This document shows positions 35,317-46,237 of a stretch of 64,000 nucleotides of DNA, in pieces. Made by a program: the position numbers and the translations under genes. Location of the stretch: positions 1,488,001-1,552,000 of the forward strand of contig JANEZZ010002882.1 in assembly GCA_026122225.1 (NCBI GenBank), in the 5' to 3' direction. The notes below the pieces were generated by a model, which searched no databases, was not told the DNA's origin, and saw nothing but the letters and a program-made list of their open reading frames with translations. The stretch's first letter is position 1; every line of letters begins with the position of its first letter. The stretch is from Heloderma charlesbogerti. Lineage: Eukaryota > Chordata > Lepidosauria > Squamata > Helodermatidae.

Positions 35317-36820
35317 TAGTTGCTTAAACTCTTTGAGTGCATTGTGCAGGCTTAGTCGCTGTTCCCTCTCTGCTGTCCTTCCTCTGGCAAGAAGGCCTTT
35401 GGCTTGTAAGTGGGTCTGTTGGGTTGGGTGCTGTTTTTAATTCTTAATTTATTTCTGTGATTGTTATGTTTTTATTGTATTTTAATGAATTGTTTTATTG
35501 TTTCAATCAATTTTAATTGTGTAGGTTGCCTTGAGTGCAATTTTTCGATAGACAGATAGGGTACAAATCAAATTAACTAATGTGGCCCTTGTAGTTCCAT
35601 CCTTCTGAATGTTGCTGGTTTAAGCAATCTGTGACATTGCCACTCTCCACACATGTGATTATTCCCACATTTTATCCTTATCTATAATGGCACAAGAATA
35701 AGAACTTGATTTCTATATTATTAGTCTTCTAGCTATTCATATTCTTCTAGAGGATTACGTTTTTTAAAAAGGTTTGCCAGTGAGGTACTTAATTTAGACA
35801 TAGTCTGGCTGGTTAACTGTTAGCTATTATTGTAAAATACCTTGAGAAAATTATTTTATAAGGTGTTTAGTAAATTTAATAAACAATTAACATCTCTCTG
35901 ACTGTTTAACCTTTCTATGTGTCCAGACAGATACTTATTCATGTGGTTGCCAGAATACCCTGTCAGCTTTTCTCTTCATGGTTGAGTGCTGTGCATGCAG
36001 TCTGTGGGCAGACTCTGGGATATTAATCTGGATTGTCTTTCATGGGCCTGGATCGTGTATACATGCCAATATTTGATATCCTATCAGTTTCGTGGGTGAA
36101 CATGTGAATTGTCTCCATTCAAAATTATTGAGGTGACTTGAAACCTATATCTGTGATGGAAGTCATCACTGGATTTTGCAGTTTTTAGATGCTGAACAGG
36201 CATGTGTGAAAAGAGCCTTCCGGTCTTCAGAAAGCAGGCTATTTCTTTTCATGAGGGCTTTCAAGCACAGATCTCCTGTCAGAGTGGGGACTGCACAAAG
36301 ATGAACTAGGTAAACACGGTAGTGTTTGGGTGGTGGAGAAAGATGAAAGGTTTTTGTCCTTGAACCCAAAAGCTGTGGTGTTGACTGCCCAATGGAAGGG
36401 GTGCCTGAGGCCTGGGAACTGGCCAGTTACAGCTTCTCTTCCATGAGTGCCTCTTGTGACTGATCCAATGTCATCAAGCCAGTTGGAATGTTTCCAGGCA
36501 ACTCTAGTAAGAATGTTCCTTTCTGGAACATTGGAGGTGATGTACAATAGTATTTAAAGAGTCTACAGTGCCCACGTTTGTTTGCGCTTGTGGCACAATC
36601 TGTTGCCTGTGCTTGGTAGCTTGACATTTTGAATGCGCTTTGTATTGATTATGCAAATTAGCATTATATAAATTAGGAGGCATCTGAGAAGCCATGTCAG
36701 CTAGGATTGGAGATTCTCATGAACTGAACTTTAGCACACTTGAGGGCTCTTAGATCCATGTACACCATTTGGATGACAAATGAATGATTCTTGTAAATGC
36801 TGTGTGAAAACTGGTTAGGG

Positions 36821-37063
36821 AGCCAGTGTGGTGTAGTGGCTAGAGTGTTGGACTGGGAGTCGGGAGATCTGGGTTCTAGTCCCCACTCGGCCATGGAAGC
36901 TCACTGGGTGACTTTGGGCCAGTCACAGACTCTCAGCCCAACCCACCTCACAGGGTTGTTGTTGTGAGGATAAAATGGAGAGGAGGAGGAGGATTATGTA
37001 CCCTGCCTTGGGTTCCCTAAGGAGGAAAAAAGGCGGGATATAAATGAAATGAATGAATGAATA
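36821..37063 (+). mobile_element. tRNA-derived SINE with L2-type tail
   Basis: Starts AGCCAGTGTGGTGTAGTGG; the A box is TAGTGGCTAGAGTG-like and the B box GGTTCTAGTCC. The body has CACAGGGTTGTTGTTGTGAG and the tail GGCGGGATATAAATGAAATG. The last third matches the tail at 31380-31503. Confidence 0.75.
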
Positions 37064-37097
37064 TTAAAACTATAGTTAAGGTTCAGTGGCAGAATAT

Positions 37098-37396
37098 GGC
37101 CTGGTTCGCATGTTACAATAACACAGCATTTTTTTTTAAGATCTGGGTTTTTGTGAATGTGGCAGTTAAACCATGGGTTACAACTCTGGGTTGTTTTTCC
37201 CTCAGTAACCCAGATTACATAGTTTGCACATCATGATCAGCAACCCAGGGACGGAGTGCATCCCTGAGTTGTTTAGCTCAACCAGGGTACAGTGGGAGTG
37301 ATTGGGCAGGAAGTACCAGCACGGTCGCTCACTTCTTCATTCACAACCCAGGATTTTTTTTTAAATCTGGGATGATGCGATGTGTGAACCGGGCCC
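37098..37396. mobile_element. Foldback MITE (GGTTCGCA ends)
   Basis: Ends GGCCTGGTTCGCATGTTACA and (reverse complement) GGGCCCGGTTCACACATCGC. Inner AACCCAG/CTGGGTT units recur in both orientations. Confidence 0.65.
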
Positions 37397-37518
37397 TTGT
37401 CTAGCATCTGTTTGTAAATGTAGCTTGTATTCCACAAGTATATGTGTTTATGGTTGCCATTGCCAATCCCCCTCCCCCAATTTGAGGCAGGTTTGGAAAT
37501 TCCACAGCTCAGCATTCT

Positions 37519-37744
37519 GACCTGGTTGGCACGATCAGAACAGTGGGTTGTGGCGCATGCCAGGTGGGATTTGAATATTAAACGCCCAGTCGTGGCTTGT
37601 CATGCAGACCCAGGTGGTGAGGGTTGTGCAAGGGTTAAAAACCCTTGCATTACCCATGGACTGCTCAGAATGGCCGCCACCCATGCAGCAGCCCACCATG
37701 GCTTAAATAAGCTATGGTGGGTTGTTGGATCGTGCGAACCGACC
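37519..37744. mobile_element. Foldback MITE (GGTTGGCACGATC ends)
   Basis: Ends GACCTGGTTGGCACGATCAG and (reverse complement) GGTCGGTTCGCACGATCCAA. A perfect 9-bp hairpin with a 3-base loop sits at 37628-37648. Confidence 0.65.
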
Positions 37745-40689
37745 CTCTGTCTCATTTGATTTGTGTCTTGGCTTATTCTATGTTGGCTGCTGGTTTTTCC
37801 ACTTTATATTTTGTTGAGGAAGAAGTACCTTAATAATTTTGATAACCTTGTCACTGAATGAGTGACAGCCAAGTGATTTTATTGAAATAGATGTAATCTT
37901 TATATATAAGCTGGAAGTTCAAGAAATCCTAAACAAATTTATTAAGTACATCAGTGGAAAAGCAGGGAGGTAGGGCCAGCCAAACATTCACTGTAAATTC
38001 TGGAGGGATGTATTTATGACATGACTCTGAAATTGTATTATCCGTATCTTACATGAATGAGCCAAGTTGTGCATGTATACAAGATATAAATAAAAACATT
38101 ATTAAAAAAAGACAAAATGCTAAATGAGTGACAGAGCAATAAACAGACCAAGATGACACTTTCTGTTTCTTCGGTCTTTGTTAGAGGTGCGAGTGTGTGT
38201 ACGCGGGCGTGGGGGGGGGGGCACACCACTGACAACAGTTACAAATTGTGTGTTGATTTTTGTAGCACTCCTCAAAGCCTAATCCTATCTGTCTTTCATG
38301 GATAATGTCTCTAGCAAATTTATTTTCTAACCCACCAGAGAATTGACAGACCTTTTTGTCAGCTTATCGGCATACTGGATTCTAAATTTGTGTTTGTTTT
38401 GCTGGTGATGATAAGGGTGCTAGAGTCCAACTCTTCTGTGATGTGAGCTATTTTGAACTCTAAATAAAAATACCCAGAAAGCTACAACCAGCAGCATAAA
38501 AACAATTGGTTCCAGAATCATAAATCTTTGTAATTTTTATGTTGTTTGGTAAGATTTTGTCCAGACCCGTAAAACCTATGCCTAGTGTTTTTAGTTCTGT
38601 TTTCAGTGTGTGAAGGTCTGGCACCTCAAAACAAACAAAATACAACAACAAAAATCTGATGTCACCTGCAAATTAAAAAATACTTCCTAGTGTTGTGTAG
38701 CCACTACAAGCTTTGGTTGCATGACTTCTCCAGTATGCTGAGATTGTAGCTTGGAACACTGTTGGTGAATGTATATGTTGTCTGTTCTCCAGAATATGCT
38801 AAGCAGAAAACTCTGCCTATATTATAAACGTGTTAGAATATTTACAAGACCCATTTTGCACCTGGAAATTACCAATGACCTGGGCTGTTACCATGTTTCT
38901 GTTGTTCATGTGACTAGACCGAGTGGAACAGTGAAATGTCCTTGTTGTCTGGTACCTGGACTTCGTACCTACAAGGGCTGTGGTTGCACCTAAGTTTTGG
39001 TTATAGCCTTGTGCACTAGAGCATGACAGATTTAAAAATTGTATTAGTGCACAGTTTAGAAGTTTCTTTTCTTTGTCAGCAGACTGCAAACCCTTCTAAG
39101 GAAAGTGTGCATTGTTCAGAAACTGATGGTGTATATCCTCACTTCTTTAAGATACATGTTTCAAACCATTTAAATGAGATCACATCCTATGCTGATGTCA
39201 CATCACATATGGAGATTTATGAGATTTGGGGTGCTTCCAGGCAAGGCCTTTATTATGCCATAACCCTATTTTCAGAATTTTACAGGGACTCAGATGATGG
39301 CATCCACTTATAACCCTCCTGTGTTTTCCCACTGCTGCTTCTGTCTTTTTTCTTACTGTGGAAAATCTGTTAAGAAAGGAAAGATAGAATAGCTGCACAA
39401 TGCCTTCTGATTGTTAGCACTAGCACCGCTCTGTCTGGAAGTACCCATTGTTGGGGAAGGGGTAGGAGGACAAGAAGCAACGGTGCTTGTGGTGGCAGCC
39501 ACACATTCTCTGAATCATCTAGTTCTGCCCAAGTACCTGTAACTGCATTTGCTCACGTTCATCCCATGTGATATCATGTTTCATCTTTTGGTCTACTAGA
39601 TTTTACTGAGAGAAGGGGAAGAGGAGATATAGGGCTGATGTTTTCACCTTTGTGTTCCCTGTATTTTCTAGTTCCACCCTGAGGCTTCTGAGGATCTTTA
39701 CAAAATGCCTAGGTGATTAAGCAGTATCCAGGTTGATGAAATTATATATTGATAGCATGAAATAACACCCTGGTGACTGAAGAGTTACCCAGCCCCTGAT
39801 GTATCGGAGTCCAAGTCTACCAAAATAAAATAAGACTAGAGTGTATTAACTATGTCAGTATTAATTTAAATGTACCCCCCATCTCTTGTTTTATTTTTCT
39901 TTCTTCACTTATTCCACACATTTTAAAATTATTTTTTCACTCCTTTATTTTCCTGAGCTTTTTACTTGCCAAGTAATCTTCTTTCTTTAGTATGTTAATC
40001 TTTGCATAACTGAGGGCCCTTTCCAGAAAGGTTGAGTGGCTCCTATGTATGTTGGTTGCTTTATTTACTACATTTTATCCTGTCTTTCTGCTAAGGCACT
40101 GGGGTAGTTTACATTTTACGATAATGGCTTACAATCTAAGAGACATGATAGAAAAGGAAAAAGGAACAGGTAGGGACGAGGAAAGTTCAGATACCAACAC
40201 TTTCTTACTGTTACATAATGAAGTTGCATAATGACCAGGTGGAACGGCCACTGATTCCAACTGAGCCCACAGAAAGCGGTCTTGCTATCTTGCTTCTTCC
40301 TCTGCTGCAGCCACATGGAATATATTGTTGTAGAAGGGTCTTAAGTATCTTGATGCAGAATTTTGGGCTGCACATATATGCAGTTCTCTCTTCTGTTTGG
40401 ACTACCCAAAGCCATGTCTCCTCCTTCAGCCCACTGCTAGGCCAAGCATAGTAGCAGATCTCTTTGTGGAGTGTTGAGTCTTAAGCATCTGCTCCTCAGA
40501 TCACAAGGACCTTGCACTGCTGGTTCTGACTTTGAGTTTGTTAGGGGTGATGTAATCAGGGGATCACAAGCCTTGGAACGTCCCATACCAGATGGCAAGG
40601 AATGAAACAGGCAAGGTGATTGGGATATGCTCTATCATGATAGATGGATTCAGTTGGACAGTATGCCTAGTTTAGACACTGTGTGGCAT

Positions 40690-40968
40690 AAGGACTTAAG
40701 AACCCTGCTGAATCAAACCAAAGACGTATGCAGTCAGCATTCTCTTTCCAGAGTGGCCAACCAGATGCCTCTGAGAAGCCCACAAGCAGCACACACAGCC
40801 CTGGGTAGGGCTCCAGGCAGCCTGCTGTGGTTCATCTTGACTGAAGAACAGCACAGCTTCCTTGCCACCATCAAGGTTGACTTGGATTCCTGCATTAAGC
40901 ATGGGGTTGGACTCGATGGCTTTGTAGGAATTGGCCCCTTCCAACCCTACTATTCTATGATTCTATGA
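40690..40968 (+). mobile_element. LINE fragment and CR1 3' end
   Basis: 40690-40830 resembles the CTGGATCAGGCCAAAGG-type LINE sequence at 41850; 40878-40968 is a CR1 end (GGTTGGACTCGATGGC, then TTCTATGATTCTATGA). Confidence 0.75.
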
Positions 40969-41849
40969 AGGTTCACCTTGCTTCCTTTTCAGTGTTGAGA
41001 GATAATGGTGTTTGTATCACCCTTTTCTGTTTTTTTCATGCCGTTTGTTTTTAACTTCTGTAGTTCAGTAGGAAATTTTTAGCACAGTGCAGCTCAAGAT
41101 TTTATTGTAGTCTCCTTTTTTGCTGAAGTTAACTCACAATCCTAGTTTATAGCAACTATTTGGTGCATGAGGTTGTTTTAAAGAAATCTTTGCCATCTTT
41201 TAAAATTATATATTAAAAAAATAGAAATTAGATATTATATAAAATAGACAAAAGAATAAGGACAGTACTCAGTACCATGTCCAAATAATAGATGACTATA
41301 CCAAGGCCAGTACTTCAGGTGTAGTATTTTCCTTCAGTTTTGTGAAATTATTAGAGATCTCTATATTTTCCTCTCCTGTGGACTGTCACCCCCACCCTCC
41401 ATCACACAAAGCAGAAATGAGGTAATGAGGCTTTTCCTGGTTGAGCCTTTTGAGGACTGAATTGCAAATTTCTTACTGCGGTGTTGCTATAGCAATGTAT
41501 ATGTGACTCTTGTTCATCCTGCAGTAAGCTTCTCATGACAAGTAGGTAGGACACACAAAAAACAGGTAAAGGAGTCTAATGTTATGCAACTGTAACATAA
41601 ATGTTTTTCCAGTATTGTTATCAATTATAAATATGTTCTTCCCTCTTTGTGTGTACGTGTTGCATGTCTGTACATAGGCATGCAAATATATATAATTATA
41701 CCTTTTAATGCCTTTTTTTAATACTCCAAAATAATAGTGTTGAAATACACACTGTCTGCTGTACACTGAATCTTTCCATAGAGGGAGGGAGTTGCCTTGG
41801 CCCTAGAGAATGAGAAATGTGAAATAGACAGAGTAGGGTCTGCAAAGGC

Positions 41850-42010
41850 CACTTTAAAGTCTCTGCTGGATCAGGCCAAAGGTCCATTTAGTCCAACATT
41901 CTCGTTCCCACAGTCGCCATCAGATGACTTTGGAAGCCCACAGGCAGGACATGAGGACAATAGCTCTCTTGCTGTGCTCCCAGCAACTGGTATTCAGATT
42001 CATGCTCGCA
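41850..42010 (-). mobile_element. LINE 3' region (CR1/L2-like)
   Basis: CTGCTGGATCAGGCCAAAGG, a GGAAGCCCACAGGCAGGACA stretch and AGCAACTGGTATTCAGA. Reverse complement of the 3' part of the LINE at 29808-29965. Confidence 0.55.
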
Positions 42011-43799
42011 TTGATCCTAAAGGTGGCATATAGCCATTGTGAGCGTGGGTGCTTCCAGACAAGGCTTTTATAGTGCCATCACCTTGCCGCATTCACAAGA
42101 TTTTGTGGAGGGTCCGGATGCCACTGTTGTTTTCCTCCCATGTTTTCCCACTGCTTCTTCTATCTTTTTTCTTACTGCAGAAAACCCATTCAGGAAAAAA
42201 AGATGGCATTACTACACAATGCCTTCTGAGGGGCAGCATTCTATCTAGATTCACCATAGTAGCCATTGATAGCCCTTATGCTCACTTAGCACATTATGAG
42301 AGGCAATAGAGGGTTTTCAAGTATGTGTACATTTATTTAGGAATCCCAGCCCGTCTCATCTTCCAGGATATGTACACATCGTTGCAAACCTGTATCTGTT
42401 TTTCACCCATGCTGCGCTTTTTCTCTCTTGTCAGTAGAAATTGGTAATAGACATTGCTCTATCAGTTTTGTATTTCTTCATTTTAAGCCTTGTCTTCTGG
42501 TTGTGGTGGGAAGATAGGAGGTGGAGTTCTATTTCCAGCAGCACTTACTTTTGCTCTCTTCCTGTCTTTTAAACAAACTTGTGATAAATGTGTAATTATT
42601 CATTGTTTTAATTTCTGCTCTTCTGTTGATTAATATTTGTGAAGATTGAAAAAGTTAGCCATTTGTTAAACTGACACTTGGTGAACATAAACTCATAGTT
42701 GTGAACTTGTTTGTAAAAATGTTGGGGGGCAGAGCTGGAATCAAATGATTTCATATTGGTATTAGCAGTTTCCACCTCTGTGCAGGGCTGGTGTTGGAAA
42801 TAGGGGTGCTAGTTCCTAAATATTTGAGGCACTAGGAAATGTGAACTATTTTTTGCGCCTTGTTTCTGGGGCTATTCAAGCTTAGGCCATCACCGCTTCA
42901 TTTTATGTTATGTCTTTGTGGCTATATCTGCTTGATGCATCTCTTCCTTGGTTTTATTAATCTTTCTAAAAATGGAAGCTGCCTCGAAGCAAACTGTACA
43001 TCCCCTCTCGTTATGCTTCTGTCCCGTGCCCTCTAGGCTGTTTATTTATCTCTAACCCTGAATTTCCTCAGAAATAAGTTCAGTTTGCTTCACTGAACTA
43101 TGTAATTGTTTGGGGGATCTTGGCTTGAGAGCCTAACAGCACAATCCTGTGCATGTCTACTCAGATGTAAGTGTAGCCTAAAAAACAGAATTTAGAACAA
43201 GTTTGAAATGTATTTGTTGCAGTGGGAATCCAGCGTGAATGACATCGGGGCTATGAAGTACAAATGCAAAGCAGTAAAAAAAACACCTGTGAATTCTTAA
43301 TTTTCATTTAAGGGTATTAAAATACGAAGAGAATGGAGAAAGGAGTGATTAGTTGAATGGATCTTTTATTTAGCAACCATTGCACATTGAGTTGGTTAAG
43401 CAGGGTTGGGAAAGCAGATTGCAGGAAGCAGATAGTGAGTTCAGGCAAATTATCTGTGACTAGACGCAACACCCTGCTGACTCATTGAGAGAGCAGTGTT
43501 TCTGCCTGCAGGAGGATACATGGCCATAATTTTGGGTGTACACAAAACCAATGCTCATTCCCAACTTGAGGCAAACAAATTCTTTGTACAGTGTGGAGCT
43601 TCCTTAAATGTATTAAAATACATGGTTATACATCTGTTTGGGGTTTTTTTTTTCAATGTAAGTTTACAGCATTTATTATGTGCTGTAGTAATGTTTATGG
43701 AACTTGTAGACTAGCATAAGCAAAAAAGACAGCTTGCTGCCCTGAGGAGTTTACAATCTGAGACCTGGTTCACATGTAACTGCAAGTCCTGGGCTTTTT

Positions 43800-43965
43800 A
43801 TCAGGTCCTGGTAGTTTTATTGTCAGGTGCTTCTAACTGGTTTTTAACTGGTTTTAAATTTTTGAATATTAAAGGTTTTATATTATGCTTTATCAAGCTG
43901 TGAACCGCCCAGAGAGCCTTGGCTGTTGGGTGGTATAGAAATGTAATAAATGAAATCCCTCTGGC
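43800..43965 (+). mobile_element. L2-like LINE tail
   Basis: TGTGAACCGCCCAGAGAGCC, TTGGCTGTTGGGTGGTATAG and AAATGTAATAAATGAAAT, in sense orientation. Confidence 0.65.
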
Positions 43966-44549
43966 GGTATGGGAACGTAAACACGGATCTAGATCTTTAG
44001 TCTCATCCAGCAAGGCTGTTCTTATTTCTTTTTCCTGTGGAACAAAATGCTAAACCCATCATGTTAGACTTCCGTGATTGTAAGGACTGCTTAATCTTAT
44101 TTTAGGAAGAGCTTTATCCACATGGTGGTACTTGTAATAAAGAAACCCTTGATTATTAGTAATTCTGACACTATGCTTGCTGCCTTTAACAATACAGTAC
44201 CTAAAAAGAGCTGTGAACATGTGTTTCAGAACATTTAGGGTGGAGGGGAGGCATTACTTGTTGACTTTGAAGTATTTATGGAAGTAGTTTTGGGTAAGTC
44301 CACACTGACATACTGTCACAACTGGTGAAATCGGCAGATTTCCCTGAAAACATGGATGAGTAGGAGTCTAGCTTCAAACATCAATACAGAGAGAACAGTG
44401 CCATTTCATATGCTCTCTTTTTATTGAACTTCAAATAAGCAAAAGTTAAACAGAATATTGGGTCTGAGTCCAGTGTGTATCTTCTTAAAAACCAGCTTTT
44501 TTGTACAGGTTTCTGTAAATTGTTTTTTTCCTTTCTTCTCCATTTCTAG

Positions 44550-45505
44550 GACTAATGGCAGATGAATAAGCAAATATGGCAACCATGGTTCCACCAGTGA
44601 AGCTGAAATGGCTTGAACATCTAAACAGCTCTTGGATCACGGAAGATAGTGAATCTATTGCTACAAGGGAGGGAGTCTCAGTCTTGTACACTAAGTTAAT
44701 CAGTAATAAAGAAGTAGTACCGTTGCCTCAACAGGTTCTCTGTCTTAAAGGGCCCCAGTTACCAGATTTTGAACGAGAGTCCTTATCAAGTGATGAACAG
44801 GACCACTACTTGGATGCCCTTCTTAGCAGCCAGCTGGCTCTGGCTAAGATGGTTTGCTCAGACTCTCCATTCGCTGGAGCACTTCGTAAACGTTTGCTTG
44901 TGTTACAGCGGATCTTTTATGCACTTTCTAATAAATATCATGATAAAGGCAAAGTGAAACAGCAGCAGCATTCTCCAGAAAGCAGTTCTGGCTCAACAGA
45001 CATCCATTCTGTCAGTGAGCGGCCAAGGTCGAGTACAGATGCACTTATAGAAATGGGGGTGCGAACTGGACTGAGCCTGTTGTTTGCATTGCTGCGGCAA
45101 AGCTGGATGATGCCTGCTTCGGGAACTGGGCTTAGTCTTTGCAATGATGTCATCCACACTGCAATAGAGGTTGTGAGCTCTTTGCCACCTTTATCTCTAG
45201 CCAATGAAAGTAAAATCCCACCAATGGGACTAGACTGCCTGTCTCAGGTAACAACATTTCTTAAAGGAGTAACGATTCCCAACTCTGGAGCAGACACCCT
45301 TGGTCGAAGGCTCGCTTCTGAGCTGTTGCTTGGCTTGGCTGCTCAGCGTGGCTCGCTGCGATATCTCCTGGAATGGATTGAGATGGCACTAAGCGCATCG
45401 GCGGTGGTCAGCACAATGGAGAACAGCAAAACGCTGCAGACTCAAGAGGGGATGATCAGTTTTGATTGTTTCATGAATATATTAATGCAAATGAGGCGAT
45501 CATTG
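44550..45505 (+). CDS. HERC1: HERC1 first coding exon, residues 1-310
   Basis: The exon starts after TTCTAG; the coding start is ATG 44576-44578, with A at -3 and G at +4, giving MATMVPPVKLKWLEHLNSSW. It continues through PLPQQVLCLKGPQLPDF, a Ser-rich linker (SPESSSGSTDIHSVSERP) and ALIEMGVRTGLSLLFALLR. HERC1 is a giant HECT E3 ubiquitin ligase with two RCC1-like domains, acting in membrane traffic, TSC2 control and proofreading of signalling kinases. The match to human HERC1, as recalled, is almost residue by residue. The exon ends on codon 310 at GTATGT. Coding bases are 44576-45505; 44550-44575 is 5' UTR and holds a 4-codon upstream ORF. Confidence 0.97.
44555..44569 (+). promoter_or_regulatory. 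HERC1: Upstream ORF (MADE, stop) in HERC1 5' UTR
   Basis: ATG GCA GAT GAA TAA lies six bases before the HERC1 start codon. Its -3 base is C and +4 is G, a weaker context than the main start. It could slow initiation or permit re-initiation. Confidence 0.45.
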
Positions 45506-46237
45506 GTATGTATGCACTATGTACATTTTAAATTATTTTCTTAATGGGCCAAGAATTCACAGTGTTATTCTTGCTACAAATGTCATTGACATTAATAGAA
45601 GTTTTGCTAACTCCATGCTTGGTAGATGGTGAACAGTATTTGCCCCCTCAGATGTGCATGAGCTATGTTTAGTGGCATTAGAACGGATCCAGAAATATTT
45701 GAAAGCGTTTGATTGTCCTTAAAGGTATACTTGAATGATTGTTTTGGCTCTAATTTCAGTCATTCTGATTTGACAGAAAAGATGAACAATGGCAACAACC
45801 GCGTGTAACCACTAGGGATTTGTAATTATTCAGTATAAATAAAGAGAGCTAGAAAAATACCATAATTCAATCATGGAGGGTTTTAAGGCTTTTAAAACTA
45901 CATTACTTGCTTGAGATTTTTTCAGTGACATTTCCACCCATTAGTTCTGCCTACCTTATTTAAAGAAAGAAAATGAAAGTATACATTCTTGCTTCATTTT
46001 GTTGCAAAAAAATACTTGCTTGTTCAAGCTCATGATTCTCTTTGTGATGTGTTTTTAAAATTCAACAAAATGGGGCCTAATAGAGACATGGGGGGGGGGG
46101 CGCTTTGACTGCCAATCAAAGGTTTATGCTGAAAACTTGTTTTATGATGCATTTTCCTTGCTTGGAAAGGCAGGATGCAGTGGTTTGCCAGCTGTGGATT
46201 TCTGTACATTTTCTATGAGATACTAGATGGGAGTGGC

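Larger units (their letters stand above)
33258..44549 (+). other. HERC1: HERC1 intron 1
   Basis: About 11.3 kb without coding exons. It contains foldback elements (35236-35316, 37098-37396 and 37519-37744), a tRNA-SINE (36821-37063), LINE and CR1 3' ends (40690-40968, 41850-42010) and an L2-like tail (about 43800-43965). A G run lies at 38210-38221. It ends in CTCCATTTCTAG. Confidence 0.7.

Noticed and set aside
36850..36895. tRNA-like A and B boxes
   Set aside because: Part of a SINE; no complete cloverleaf with acceptor stem is present. The same applies to 1886-1930 and 13385-13440.
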